Source: Flaccisagitta enflata (Eukaryota > Chaetognatha > Sagittoidea > Aphragmophora). From it: DNA of 64,000 nucleotides. The stretch spans positions 110,422,001-110,486,000 of the forward strand of contig OZ231126.1 of the NCBI GenBank assembly GCA_965153355.1, in the 5' to 3' direction. A program made the position numbers and the translations under genes. Each line of letters begins with the position of its first letter. Position 1 is the first letter of the stretch. This document shows positions 50,447 through 62,620 of this stretch, piece by piece. The notes below the pieces were generated by a model. That model did no database searches. It was not told where the DNA came from and worked only from the letters and a program-made list of their open reading frames with translations.

Positions 50447-53439
50447 CAGTACCGGAATCAAAGAACTGGTGATAAGGAGGGAAGCCATATCTCTCCAATT
50501 ACAAGGATATGAGATCTGAAATTTTTCTGTGGTGTGCACCTATAGTACCCCCACCCCCCGTAAGGGTTTGGAGCTGTACCGGGCATTTTTTGTTTTTGGT
50601 TGTCAAAAATTTTTTATTTCTTAAAATCACTATTGTAGGCCAAAAAATTTGTTTCAAAATTTTGTTTTTATGTTACATGTAGGCATTACCCAGAGCTACA
50701 AATTTCATTTTTTGAAAAATATTTTTGGCCAATTTTTAAGGAAATGGCACTAAAAAACCCAAAATTTCAAAAAAATGAAAAATTGCTATATTTTCTAAAA
50801 TAATTGGCTTAGCATAATAATTTTTGGCATGGAAGTAGTGCTGAGAACCTTCCATGTGTATGCAAAATTTCAACTCCCATACTTGAATTTTAAAGGAGTT
50901 ATGGGATTTTGAAATTTTGATAATTTTGGTAAAAAGCATTTTTTCTTATAAAATTTTTGTGAACCATTTTTCATGAAATTTCATAGAACAAACAAAGTTA
51001 ATTTTTGCTTCCATTGGGCACTGCGACCTTAAAAAATTTTTCTCAAATTGCTAAAATTGGCTATTTTTCTAGGTTGAATAAAAACTGTTCCTGTTATCCG
51101 ATCAACTTCATTTTTGGAGGGATTATCAACCTACATCTGCAGTAATTATGTTGTAAATTTCAAGTAAATCGGATAAGTCGTTCCGGAAATATTCAAGTTC
51201 AAAGTGGAAAGGCCGAGCTAAAATCACTGTTTCTGTGGTATTTTAATAATAAGTCTTTATAGCTACAAGTGTCTTCAAATGAAATAAAGTCATTCCAAAA
51301 TTGTTGCAAATAGGTGTGGAATATGTCCCTGCAGCATAACCAACCAAAATTTTTGGATTTCACAGTCTCTAAAAAAATAGGCACCAAAAAAACTGCAAAA
51401 AATGCGTGTTTTTGATATTTTTTGCCACATTTTTGGGGTGTAACGCATATTAAACGACATCCCCATCCCAAAATTTTTTGTGGCATAGTAGTCCATAATG
51501 GGACAGATGTCCCCCCAAAAATTTATTCATTTCCATCACGCTTTCAGCACAAAAATTTTGGTTTAAAATGGCAAAAAATGCGATTTATTGAATTTTTTAA
51601 GCTATTTTTGGGGTGTAATGCATATTAAACAACATCCCCATCCCCAAATTTTTTGTGGCATAGTAGTCCATGATAGGACAGATGTCCCCCCAAAAAATTA
51701 TTCATTTCCGTCACGCTTTAAGCACAAAAATTTTGGTTTAAAATGGCAAAAAATGCGATTTTTTGAATTTTTTAAGCTGTTTTTGGGGTAATGCATATTA
51801 AACCATGTCCCCATCTCCAAACTTTTTGTGGCATAGTAGTCCATGAAAGGACAGATGTCCCCCCAAAAATTTATTCATTTCCGTCACACTTTAAGCATAA
51901 AAAATTTGGGGAAGGGGATGTCGCTTAATATGCATACACCCCAAAAACAGCTTAAAAAATTCAAAAAATCGCATTTTTTTTTAAACTAAAATTATTATGC
52001 TTAAAGTGTGAGGAAATGAATAATTTTGGGGGATCTGTCCTATCATGGACTACTATGCCACAAAAATTTGGGGATGGGATGTTGTTTTATATGCATTACA
52101 CCCCAAAATAGCAAAATATTCAGAAAATCGCATTTTTTGCCATTTTAAACAAAAATTTTTGTGCTGAAGTGAAAATGAATAAATTTTGGGGACATCTGTC
52201 CCATCATGGACTACTATGCCACAAAAAAAGGGGATGGGATGTCGTTTAGTATGCATTACACTAAAAACAGCACAAAATTCAAAAAATCGCATTTTTGCCT
52301 TTTTTAAACCAAAATTTTTGTGCTTAAAGCGTGATGGAAATGAATAAATTTTTGGGGGGACATCTGTCCTATCATGGACTACTATGCCACAAAAAATTTG
52401 GGGATGGGGATGTCGTTTAATATGCGTTACACCCCAAAAATGTGGCAAAAAATGCCAAAAAAAAGGCATTTTTTGCAGTTTTTTTGGTGCCTATTTTTTT
52501 AGAGACTGTGAAATCCAAAAATTTTGGTTGGTTATGCTGCAGGGACATATTCCACACCTATTTGCAACAATTTTGGAATGACTTTATTTCATTTTTAAGA
52601 CACTTGTAGCTATAAAGACTTATCATTAAAATACCACAGAAACAGTGATTTTAGCTCGCCCTTTCCACTTTGAACTTGAATATTTCCGGAACGACTTATC
52701 CGATTTACTTGAAATTTGAAACATAGTTACTGCAGATGTAGGTTGATAATCCCTCCAAAAATGAAGTTGATCGGATAACAGGAACAGTTTTTATTCAACC
52801 TAGAAAAATAGTCAATTTTAGCAATTTTTGAGAAAAAAAAAAATTTTTAAGGGGTCGTGCCCAAATTTTTAGAAGCAAAAAGTATCAATTACTTTGTTTG
52901 TCATGAAATTTCATGAAAAATGGTTCACAAAAAAAAATTTTATAAGAAAAAATGTTTTTACCAAAAATTATCAAAATTTCAAAATCCAACTCCTTTAAAA
53001 TTCAAGTATAGGAGTTGAAATTTTACATACATGGAGGGTTCTCAGCACTACTTCCATGCCAAAAATTATCATGCTAAGCCAATTATTTTAGAAAATATAG
53101 CAATTTTTCATTTTTTTGAAATTTTGGGTTTTTTAGTGCCATTTCCTTAAAAATTGGCCAAAAATATTTTTCAAAAAATGAAATTTGTAGCTCTGGGTAT
53201 TGCCTACATGTAACATAAAAACAAAATTTTGAAACAAATTTTTTGGCCTACAATAGTGATTTTAAGAAATAAGAAATTTTTGACAACCAAAAACAAAAAA
53301 TGCCCGGAACAGCTCCAAACCCTTACGGGGGGTGGGGGTACTATAGGTGCACACCACACAAAAATTTCAGATCTCATATCCTTGTAATTGGAGAGATATG
53401 GCTTCCCTCCTTATCACCAGTTCTTTGATTCCGGTACTG
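50447..53439. mobile_element. family D fold-back element, complete copy 2 (2,993 bp)
   Basis: Flanked by TA on both sides (50,445-50,446 and 53,440-53,441), with perfect ends CAGTACCGGAATCAAAG and CTTTGATTCCGGTACTG. Nearly the whole element is a palindrome: arms of ~1.45 kb meet near 51,895. The inner third is ~175 bp tandem units in opposite orientations. TA target plus CAGT end is typical of Tc1/mariner-type MITEs (family knowledge). No coding frame of note. Confidence 0.9.
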
Positions 53440-53441
53440 TA

Positions 53442-53678
53442 CAATTCCGACTTAGTGTTCCATCAATAGAGCCAATTATTCAAAAATCGACTTAAATGAC
53501 CAGACAAACATATTGATGGACTGACAAAACAACTGACAAAACAACGTTACAGTCGCCTTCACGGAAGCAGAGGGTAAAGGCTCGCGCGTGGCATGTCAGT
53601 CGGTCAGTCGGTTTGTCACTTTGCACTATTAGGCCTTTTGAGTCCTTGTCTTTTTATTGGCGTTGAGCCGTCAACTAG
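53442..53678. other. short unique spacer with GTCAGTCGGTCAGTCGG tract
   Basis: Nothing coding. A CAGTCGGTCAGTCGGTTTG run at ~53,600 again resembles the tetranucleotide core of families A and B. Confidence 0.4.
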
Positions 53679-53883
53679 TTTTTAGTCGCGTGCTACGCGA
53701 CTCTACACCCCGCTTTGTCGGTCCGTCCATCGGTCCGTCAGTCTGTCGGCCGTCGGTCCCTCATACTATACTTTTTTTGCGGTCATTGGCCTCACTGATC
53801 CTGCCTAAATGATCAAGTGACCTCAAATATGGCCCCTGCCCACCCGCACGCGATTGGGGTAGGCGTGTATCCGGCCTTGTTTA
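53679..53883 (-). repeat. family A element
   Basis: TTTTTAGTCGCGTGCTACGC hairpin end, CCGTCCATCGGTCCGTCAGT core, CCTGCCCACCCGCACGCG, GTATCCGGCCTTGTTT. One of the best-kept copies. Confidence 0.88.
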
Positions 53884-54244
53884 ACTCAGAAACTTTAGTG
53901 TTAGTGTAGAAAATCCCCTTATCTAGCACGTAGGGGCTTTTGAGCGACCATTGGACACTTGAAGCCTCACATCTGCAGTTCGACAGAATATATTGATAAA
54001 GGTAAGTTTGTGAATTGTGATAAGAAAATTGTCCCCGTATATTTGAAAGGGCTTCAGATCAGGAAAGCGTCAAACAAACAATATCCTAAGTTATTCATTC
54101 TCAGAATTTGTCCTTCCTCAAACAAAAGCTTTGACACTTTTCAGGCAAGGATATCATTTAATGCCATTTTCATGCAAAAATCGCGATTTCCTTTTGTTGA
54201 AGTGTTTCCTTTTTTCCTTTGTCTGTCTTTTTAGCTATCTGCTG

Positions 54245-54285
54245 GTCTGACTGTCTGTCTGTCTGTCTGTCTGTCTTTCTTTCTC

Positions 54286-54360
<75 letters not shown>

Positions 54361-54440
54361 GTCTGTCTCTCTGTCTGTCTGTCTTTCATTCTGTGTGCCT
54401 GCCTGTCTGTCTGTTTGACTGTCCGACTGCCAGATTGTCT
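54245..54440 (+). repeat. (CTGT)n / (TTTC)n compound microsatellite
   Basis: CTGT tetramers, then TTTC tetramers (54,280-54,324), then CTGT again to ~54,420. Antisense or sense frames are Leu/Ser/Cys artefacts. Confidence 0.9.
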
Positions 54441-54640
54441 GTCTTCTTGCTTTTATTTATAATAGTTCCATTAGTCTGTCTGTGAATCTAAGATACCGCA
54501 TATCAATCTGTATGTTTGTTGATCTGGCTCAGTGACATCGTGTTGTCTTCATGCTTGTTGAAACGAGGCCTAGTATATCCAATAGATGCGTCCTCGTAGA
54601 CTTTTTTATAACTAGACAGAGAAACGTAAAGAAAACAAAG

Positions 54641-55080
54641 AACAGGTCGCCCACGGCAAGATGTGGTCAGCGATAACCGTTGCCCTGCTTTGCATGATTG
54701 TGATTGAGAGGAAGCAGGGCAGTGGCCCAAAGGGGGACAAAGTCCTGAGAACGCAGGGGGACTCTCTTTCATCCATCCGTCCATCCATCTGTCTGTCCAA
54801 CACCCCCCCGGCCCTCTCAGGCCTGAAATCTACCCTCTCAGACCTTGAATCTAAGAGGGCAGTTTCAGGCCGTAGTGGACAGATTTCAGGCCTGAGAGGT
54901 CAGATTAAGGCCTGAGAAGGCAGAGTTCAGGCCTGAGAGGGTAGATTTCAGGCCTGACAGGGCAAATTTCACGCCTGAGAGGACCTGGGGGGATGCACAG
55001 ATGAACGAACAAACAGATGGACAAACAAAAGTCCCCCTGTGGTCTACAGGACTTCGTCCCCTTCGGGGCTGCTGCCCCAA
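54641..55080 (-). mobile_element. family C element, fullest copy
   Basis: Outer end AACAGGTCGCCCACGG and a small hairpin TTGCCCTGC...GCAGGGCAG, then GGCCCAAAGGGGGAC and AAGTCCTGAGAAC. A CCATCCGTCCATCC core and ~9 units of CCTGAGAGGGTAGATTTCAG type follow, then ACAGGACTTCGTCCCC and GGGGCTGCTGCCCC at the far end. The two inner ends are inverse copies. Confidence 0.75.
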
Positions 55081-55301
55081 AAAGGATAAAGGATAAGAAA
55101 ATGTCGTGTTACAGATCTTTTCATGAACCTTAATAAGTTTGAACCGTCGAACTTATGAACACAGCCATTTACAAAACTTCGAGGATAGATCTAAAACACG
55201 TTTGCTGTGCGCCGGTGCCTATGTATCACTCTGTAAAATAATTGTACTACAATGAATTATTTTCTTCATTCAGAAGTTTTACCCTATTCCTAAAGACACA
55301 C

Positions 55302-55441
<140 letters not shown>

Positions 55442-55606
55442 TTTCTTTGTCACCTCTGAAGACTTTTCTCTAGTACAAACTGATAAGCAAGTGAGCCAAT
55501 CTTGATCAAATAATCTTCTAGTTTTTCAAACATTCTCTACAAAAATATGAATAAGGATGAGAAACCAATTTTTTTCCTGTCAAAACCCGCTTTTTAGCAA
55601 GTGTTT

Positions 55607-55815
<209 letters not shown>

Positions 55816-55880
55816 GGTGCTTGTGTTTGTCTTTTTATCTGTCTGTGTCCCTGTCTATTTCTCTGTCTCTCTCTTGTCGG

Positions 55881-55989
<109 letters not shown>

Positions 55990-56042
55990 TTTCTTTTACC
56001 ATATGTTTTTGCGCTCAATGACTAAATTGGTTTTGATTTCAG

Positions 56043-56161
56043 TGAGAAAGAACAAAGACAAATTACAGAGCAAAGGGCCTTTAACCATCTTTTTTTCCTT
56101 CACCGAGCAACCCGTGCAAGGGTTATCTTGGTGGGTGTATTTAACCACTCCTAAATATTAG
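56043..56161 (+). CDS. candidate terminal exon, possibly of the receptor gene
   Basis: Acceptor context is good: TGACTAAATT branch-like sequence, then GGTTTTGATTTCAG before 56,043. In phase 1 (the phase left by the exon at 49,254-49,712) it reads RKNKDKLQSKGPLTIFFSFT, then EQPVQGLSWWVYLTTPKY, to TAG 56,159-56,161, with AATAAA 20 bp later. It carries no TM6 or TM7, so if it is the receptor's last exon, intermediate exons are missing or degenerate. It may equally belong to another gene. Confidence 0.3.
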
Positions 56162-56180
56162 CATTTGTTACCAACGAAAG

Positions 56181-56186
56181 AATAAA
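56181..56186 (+). promoter_or_regulatory. candidate poly(A) signal AATAAA
   Basis: Twenty bases after the TAG at 56,159-56,161. It supports a transcript ending here. Confidence 0.35.
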
Positions 56187-56658
56187 AGATTGCGCAAACC
56201 AAAATGACTTTTACCAAAAAGGGTTTATGGCAGAATGGAACTTATTTCGGTTCATTAGGATCATCTGGAAGAGTCATTTGTTAGACAATGGATATTATTT
56301 TTTCTGCTTTCTTTCTGCAAAAAGATTATGTTCCTTATTTTGTTCTTTTTTCTTTGACCAAGAATCAAAACCATTCCCCTTGATCTTTTTTTTCATTGCT
56401 GTTTTTGTTAAAGCGTCGAATGTAAAATTCTATGATACCATTAGTATAATGTCTTGTCAGAATCATTATCAGTAGTCTCTCACGTAAGTTACATTAGACA
56501 ATTCTAACTTTTTGTATAACGATCAAAGCGTGCCTTCACTTTCTGTTTAGACGAACTGAACTCATTTCAACCCTTGTATGAGTTTGGATTTTCGTTGTCC
56601 TTGATCCAACCAGATATGTGTACAAGATATTGTTTCATTGAATGGAAATGAGAGTATA

Positions 56659-56661
<3 letters not shown>
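56187..56661. other. AT-rich non-coding DNA
   Basis: An 82-codon frame from ATG 56,227 is Phe/Ile/Lys-rich, as chance frames in such DNA are. No splice or family support. Confidence 0.4.

Positions 56662-56740
<79 letters not shown>
56662..56740. repeat. (GA)n microsatellite, ~79 bp
   Basis: Pure GA dinucleotides. Confidence 0.97.
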
Positions 56741-56745
<5 letters not shown>

Positions 56746-56826
56746 CAAAATAAGACACATTGCGCATTTTCCTCGCCCATAAATGGGTCAAAGGAATCTA
56801 AGTTATCAAAAGAGAAAATGGACAAT

Positions 56827-57026
56827 GGATAATAGACAAGGGTGACATGGACAATAGACAAGGGTGACAAGGACAATAGACAAGGGTGACAAGGACAATA
56901 GACAAGGGTGACAAGGACAATAGACAAGGGTGACAAGGACAATAGACAAGGGTGACAAGGACAATAGACAGGGGTGACAAGGACAATAGACAGGGGTAAC
57001 AAGGACAATAGACAGGGGTGACAAGG
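56827..57026 (+). repeat. 22-bp minisatellite, ~9 units
   Basis: Units of GACAATAGACAAGGGTGACA type, 22 bp apart, with AAGG/CAGG variants toward the right. The repeated VYCPCHPCLL-type minus frames arise because the three reading frames of a 22-mer are all open. Confidence 0.93.
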
Positions 57027-57234
57027 AACCTTCCTTTCTTCTTTTCATCCTTCTCCAAGGCTTCAGTTTCTAGTGACTGATCATAAAAGGCAACATATCC
57101 TAAATTGGGGCGACCTTTTGAGAAAGATGTCAATTGGTGAGTGGACAAGTATAAAGAGGCAAGAATGGCTTCATGATAAGACACTGACAGGGGGGGGGGG
57201 AGAAGGGAAAAAAAAGAGATAAACAACGAAGAAG

Positions 57235-57605
57235 AAGAAGTAAAGGAAGAGGATGAAAACGATTAAAAAGATGTTAAAGAAGAAAAAGAAGAGAGAAGAA
57301 GTAGAAGAAGAAGATAAAGGAAAAGAAAAAGAAAAAGGAAAAGAAAAAGAAAAAGAAAAAGAAGAAAAGAAGAAAAAGAAACAGAAAAAGAAAAAGAAAA
57401 AGAAAAAGGAAAAAAAGAAAAAAAAGAAAAAGAAAAAGAAAAAGAAAAAGAAAAGAAAGAGAAAAAGAAAAAGAAAAAGAAAAAGAAAAAGAAAAGAAAG
57501 AGAAAAAGAAAGAGAAAAGGGAGAAAAAGTAAGAGAAGAATTAAGAACAAAGAAAAAGCAAAAGAAAAGGAAAATAGGAGAAGAAGAAACAAAAAAGAAA
57601 AAAAA
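57235..57605 (+). repeat. long GAAAAA polypurine tract
   Basis: About 370 bp with almost no pyrimidines on this strand (GAAGAAG, then AGAAAAAGAAAAAGG). A 137-codon Lys/Glu frame is an artefact. Confidence 0.95.
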
Positions 57606-58062
<457 letters not shown>

Positions 58063-58214
58063 GTTCTCTGATCTTTTTTCATGCTTTTTGCCGTCAATCA
58101 TTTGATTTGATGTTAAATCCTTGATTCCTCCAAGGAAAAGAAAAAAGTTCACAAGATGAGAAACCGAATAGAAGAAAACAAAGAAAATAAGAAAGATAGG
58201 AGGAATGTAAGAAA

Positions 58215-58604
<390 letters not shown>

Positions 58605-58657
58605 CAAAACGCGGTAACCGAGACTGACAAAACAGACAGTCAAAACGGATATATACA

Positions 58658-58866
58658 TTTTTTAGTCGCTTGTTACGGAATTGTACACCCTGCTTTGTAC
58701 GTCCGTCCCTCCGTCCACCAGTTGGTCGGTTGGTCGGTCCCCACTTTACTTCTTTTATGCTTCGCTCCTGCTGAAATGCTCTAGCAACTCATCCCATCCG
58801 CACGTGACTGGGGTGGCCATGGACGGACGGACCGACACGGCAACATCTAGAGTCGCCATTAAAAAC
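58658..58866 (-). repeat. family A element, rearranged
   Basis: TTTTTAGTCGCTTGTTACGG end, CCGTCCCTCCGTCCACCAGT core, CCATCCGCACGTGACTGGGG. The GGCCTTGTT end is replaced by GGACGGACGGACCGACACGG and TAGAGTCGCC, as if a second 3' end were fused to it. Confidence 0.7.
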
Positions 58867-59761
58867 CCCCAATGAAAATCTCTTTAAACCCTTCCAATGA
58901 ATGAGAGATCATTCCTTTTTGCTGGGAGAGAATATTTCTTCTCGCGATTCCATCTTTCCATTTCAAGAGAAAATTGAAAAACATGAATTCCGCATCTAAA
59001 AGCAAAAAAAAAAAAAAGAAAAAAAAATTGTTACGACTTTTTGATATCATCTCCACTGAACTTGGGAATTTTGCATCGTCGCGAGTTTTCCTCTTTCACA
59101 GAAAAATCGTAGAAAAAAAAAGATTCTGTGTAGCAAAGAGACGGTTAAAGTTGAAAGCTGGCGGTCTGTACAGGATGAATGGAATATGGTTAGGTTTGGC
59201 AGTATGGGTGACTGATTCCAGGGGGGGTACGCAGGGTACCTAAACTGCCGGAAGAATTGGTTCCTCCTCTGATTCACATAGAACCATGTTTAACTAGAAA
59301 GAATCTATGGTAAAATCAATTCTTCTGGCCATAGAAGTTGGAAAAAAATGAGGTCAAACAGGTCAACTAGGAAAGAAAAAAATATTCATCAGCAATCATC
59401 ATCACTTCCATCAATCGAGCATTTTGTTGTTCAAAAAACCTGATGCACTGAATGGTCAATTGAAACTTCTCTGCTTCTTTCATAACACTATGACTCACAA
59501 CCATCGTCAACCACTTGTAATCAAAATCTAGAAACTGACCAAAGAATTTTCTGGTAGATATTTTTTTGATCCATAAAATGAAGAAAAAGGCAACAAGAAA
59601 TCTCGAATTCATTCGGTAAAAAATGATGGTACCTTAAAAAAATCATTTACACATCTAAGACTACATTCGTCGTCTGGACTGATTCAGTCGGCTGGTTCAG
59701 TCGGTTGATGAGGGGCCGTTTTCAATTGGTTTGAGGTTGGATTGGTAAATGATTGACATAC
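58867..59761. other. AT-rich non-coding DNA
   Basis: Poly-A runs at ~59,006-59,028 and a GGGGGGG run at 59,221. Frames on both strands are short and lack splice context. Nothing assigned. Confidence 0.4.
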
Positions 59762-60375
59762 AGTTAGGTCTCCCAGAATAACTCATTTTGTTAAAAAGTA
59801 CTAATCCCTGCGGTATTTTTTGAAGATTATACACCACTGAATAAGAATTCAGCAGCAAAAATTTTTTTTGAAATTTTTTTATGGCGGAAGTATTAGGCCA
59901 AAGGTGATATAAGGTCAAAATTTCAAAATGAGAATTTTATAAATCTGATTGCAGATTCATAATCCTTGCAAAAAACTGTCAAAAGAAAGTGCTCTTCTTT
60001 CATTGATATTCCTTCAGGAACATAGTCAAAATAAAAGTCAAAGATCTAGATCGGGTCAAATTTGCCCTTTTGTTTAAAATTGGCCTTATTTAGATCTTTG
60101 ACCTCAATTTTGACAATCTTCCCGAAGGAATATCAAAAAAAGAAGAGCACTTTCTTTCGACAGTTTTTTGCAAGGATCATGAATCTGCAATCAGATTTGC
60201 AAAATTCTCATTTTGAAATTTTGACCTTATATCACCTTTGACCTAACACTTCCGCCATAAAAAAATTTCAAAAAATTTTTTTTCTGCTGAATTTTTATTC
60301 TTTGGTGTCTTTTCTTTGAGAAAAGCTGCAGGGATGAGTATTTTTCAATAAAATGAGTTTTTCTGGGTGGTCCGT
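59762..60375. repeat. family F palindromic element, ~610 bp
   Basis: Arms of ~300 bp meet near 60,068. Matching pairs: CCAGAATAACTCATTTTGTT / AATAAAATGAGTTTTTCTGG, TTTATGGCGGAAG / CTTCCGCCATAAA, CTTTGACCT and GTCAAAGATCTA near the centre, and CAATCAGATT / AATCTGATTG. It could form a near-complete hairpin. No coding frame. Confidence 0.8.
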
Positions 60376-60455
60376 CATACAGACACTCGACTCTACACGG
60401 AGCTATGTCGGTCCGCCTATCCGCCAATCCGTCAGTCTAGCGGTCCGTCAGTGCG
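60376..60455 (-). repeat. family A element fragment
   Basis: ACTCGACTCTACACGGAGCT and TATGTCGGTCCGCCTATCCG, then AGTCTAGCGGTCCGTCAGTG. Only the 3' half (in element orientation) remains. Confidence 0.5.
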
Positions 60456-60498
60456 TAAGAAATACTCATGAAACATAGTGTAATGGATCATTGAATGA

Positions 60499-60749
60499 CG
60501 ATCGCGTTTTGAAAGGGCCACTCGGTCGCTCGCTATGTTCGTTCGCTCGCATCGCTCACTCCGCTCACTCGCTCCGCAGCGCTCCGCTTCGCTACGCTCG
60601 CTTCGCTCGCTCGCTCCATTCACGGGCTCGCTCACTCACTTCGCTCTCTCCCTCGTGGGACAGTTGAAATTCTTGAATATGTGTTCACACCGTTATCGCG
60701 TTTCACGGGAACAAACGCGATTTTGGTGCTCACTAGAAACACGCCCTTA
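60499..60749 (+). repeat. family E MITE-like element
   Basis: CGATCGCGTTTTGAAAGGGC, a long CGCTTCGCTACGCTCGCTTC core, GACAGTTGAAATTCTTGAAT and CACTAGAAACACGCCC. It closely matches the reverse of 49,735-49,987. Confidence 0.85.
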
Positions 60750-61488
60750 GTGTGAAACATGGTTGAACCGTAGTTTCTTGGTACCTGCATTCCCACATGA
60801 CCTATCGCTCCTGCCCAACCGTCCGCGACTCATGCCCTCATACTTGGACGATTGATATCACTTGTTATGGATGCCAGTATGTATAAGTGGGGGGGGGGGC
60901 GCACAGTGTGGCGGCCCGAGAATAAAGTCCTGTCAGAGAAAATATTTTTCGATGATTTTGATCAAGAGAGAATGTATCAAAATACCCTCATGCAAAATTT
61001 CAAGTTTCCGTCGCCATTGGTTTGCTCAGAATTCCAGTGTGAACACTCACGCCGAATATAAAGAAATAACTACGGATCAGTTTATCTGCTGCGATTCCTA
61101 GCGATTCAACTTTATTCTCCAAATGACCATCTTGATACCTCCAGTCTATCCCCCTACACACGCCAGTGTTGCGCTTTCTTGCGCTTTTTCGTTTAAAGGA
61201 AGTTATGAGCAAAAAACTAATCCCGTTATCTTAATGCGCGTAAGAGTCACGGCAACGGAAACTAAGTCCAGTAAAATTGCGTCATCGAAGCGCTTTTTCA
61301 TCGAAACTGTTTCCCTTTACCCAATTCAGATCAAATTGCATGCATGTCTTTTTTTTTTTCATTTTCTTTCTGGTTTTGTTTTTGATCGAAAATAAGTGCT
61401 TGCATTCGTCTTGATCATGGTAGAAACAGCAAACAATCCGCCGAAAAAAATGACGACCCTTACGAGTTACAACAATGACGGATATGGC

Positions 61489-61489
<1 letters not shown>
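60750..61489. other. unassigned DNA with modest coding-like stretches
   Basis: Contains GGGGGGGGG at 60,889. Frames of 70-90 codons exist on both strands around 60,850-61,400 without clear splice pairs. No family recognised. Confidence 0.35.
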
Positions 61490-61536
<47 letters not shown>

Positions 61537-61682
61537 TAGAGAGAGAGAGAGAGATAGACAGATAGATAGATAGATAGACAGATAGATAGACAGATAAGTA
61601 GACAGATAAACAGATAGATAGATAGTTAAACAGAACGAAAGATTGAAAGAAAGAAAGAATGAAAGAAAGATAGAAAGAAAAA

Positions 61683-61752
<70 letters not shown>

Positions 61753-61775
61753 AAGAAACAAGGTCAATTAGAGAA

Positions 61776-61845
<70 letters not shown>
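61490..61845. repeat. (GA)n, (GATA)n and (GAAA)n compound microsatellite
   Basis: GA to 61,533, GATA/GACA to ~61,630, then GAAA. GAAAGAAACAAGGTCAATTA occurs twice, after each of two GAAA blocks (61,751 and 61,844), showing a ~93 bp tandem duplication. Confidence 0.93.
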
Positions 61846-61865
61846 AAGAAACAAGGTCAATTAGA

Positions 61866-61992
61866 CCAATAAGGTGCGACGTGTGAATCGTCGAACGAAT
61901 GCGTTACTTGACGGACCAATCAACCGACCGCCCAACCAACAGACTGACCAACGGACACAGCCAGTTATAGAGGCGCTTTGTAGCACCTAAAA
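61866..61992 (+). repeat. family B short element
   Basis: CCAATAAGGTGCGACGTGTG, ATCGTCGAACGAATGCG, a CAACCGACCGCCCAACC core, GGACACAGCC, TTATAGAGGCGC, and terminal TAGCACCTAAAA. Confidence 0.8.
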
Positions 61993-62620
61993 AAGGCATA
62001 AATAGAGAAAAAAACCTGATTAGGTAATGATGCGTCTAGACTGAGCGACTTCATAGAGTGAATTTTGTGCTTGATTTACGTGTTACATCAGTCATGGACC
62101 AAAAAGGGTCATTACAATACAATTTTAGGACAAGCACAATTGCACAATGAATGGACCAACTCACAAGTGGATGGACCCTCCTATAGAGATCTTAGCCAAA
62201 ATGCAGGATACACACCAAATAAATGCTCGCCTTGACGGACGAAGGCAGTCAAGCATTACAAGCAATACTATTTCCGCTTATTTCGCGTCATCTAAAAATC
62301 AAATTATCTTGAGTTCGATGCATGTAAATATAATCATAAACGAAATTGACGCTGCTTGCCCTATGTATTAAGGAAAGTGCATAACAAAATCACCGTGTTA
62401 AAGATTTGATCGAATATATAATTGTAAAGGTAACATTGCATACATGTAAATATGGTGAATACCAAGACTAGAATACCAACATAGATCAACAAGATTAACT
62501 ACATCTCTAAAGAAAGAAGTGGATGTAGAAAAAATAAATACATGAACGCGAGGAAGAATCTGTAAAATGTTAACTGTTATGTGCAACTAAGAGTCCCAAG
62601 ATCTAAATGACGCTAGCAAT
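61993..62620. other. unassigned AT-rich DNA
   Basis: A 74-codon frame from ATG 62,147 contains GGACC-type remnants (TGGACCCTCCTATAGAG resembles the family A TATAGAG box) and is not supported as a gene. Confidence 0.4.

Noticed and set aside
53979-54001. 23 bp micro-exon between CATCTGCAG and GTAAGT
   Set aside because: The donor is strong, but the phase does not connect the receptor exon to the exon at 56,043, and so small an exon cannot be supported by sequence alone.
62147-62371. 74-codon plus frame
   Set aside because: The first part looks like a decayed tetranucleotide element (GGACC, TATAGAG); the remainder is ordinary AT-rich sequence.
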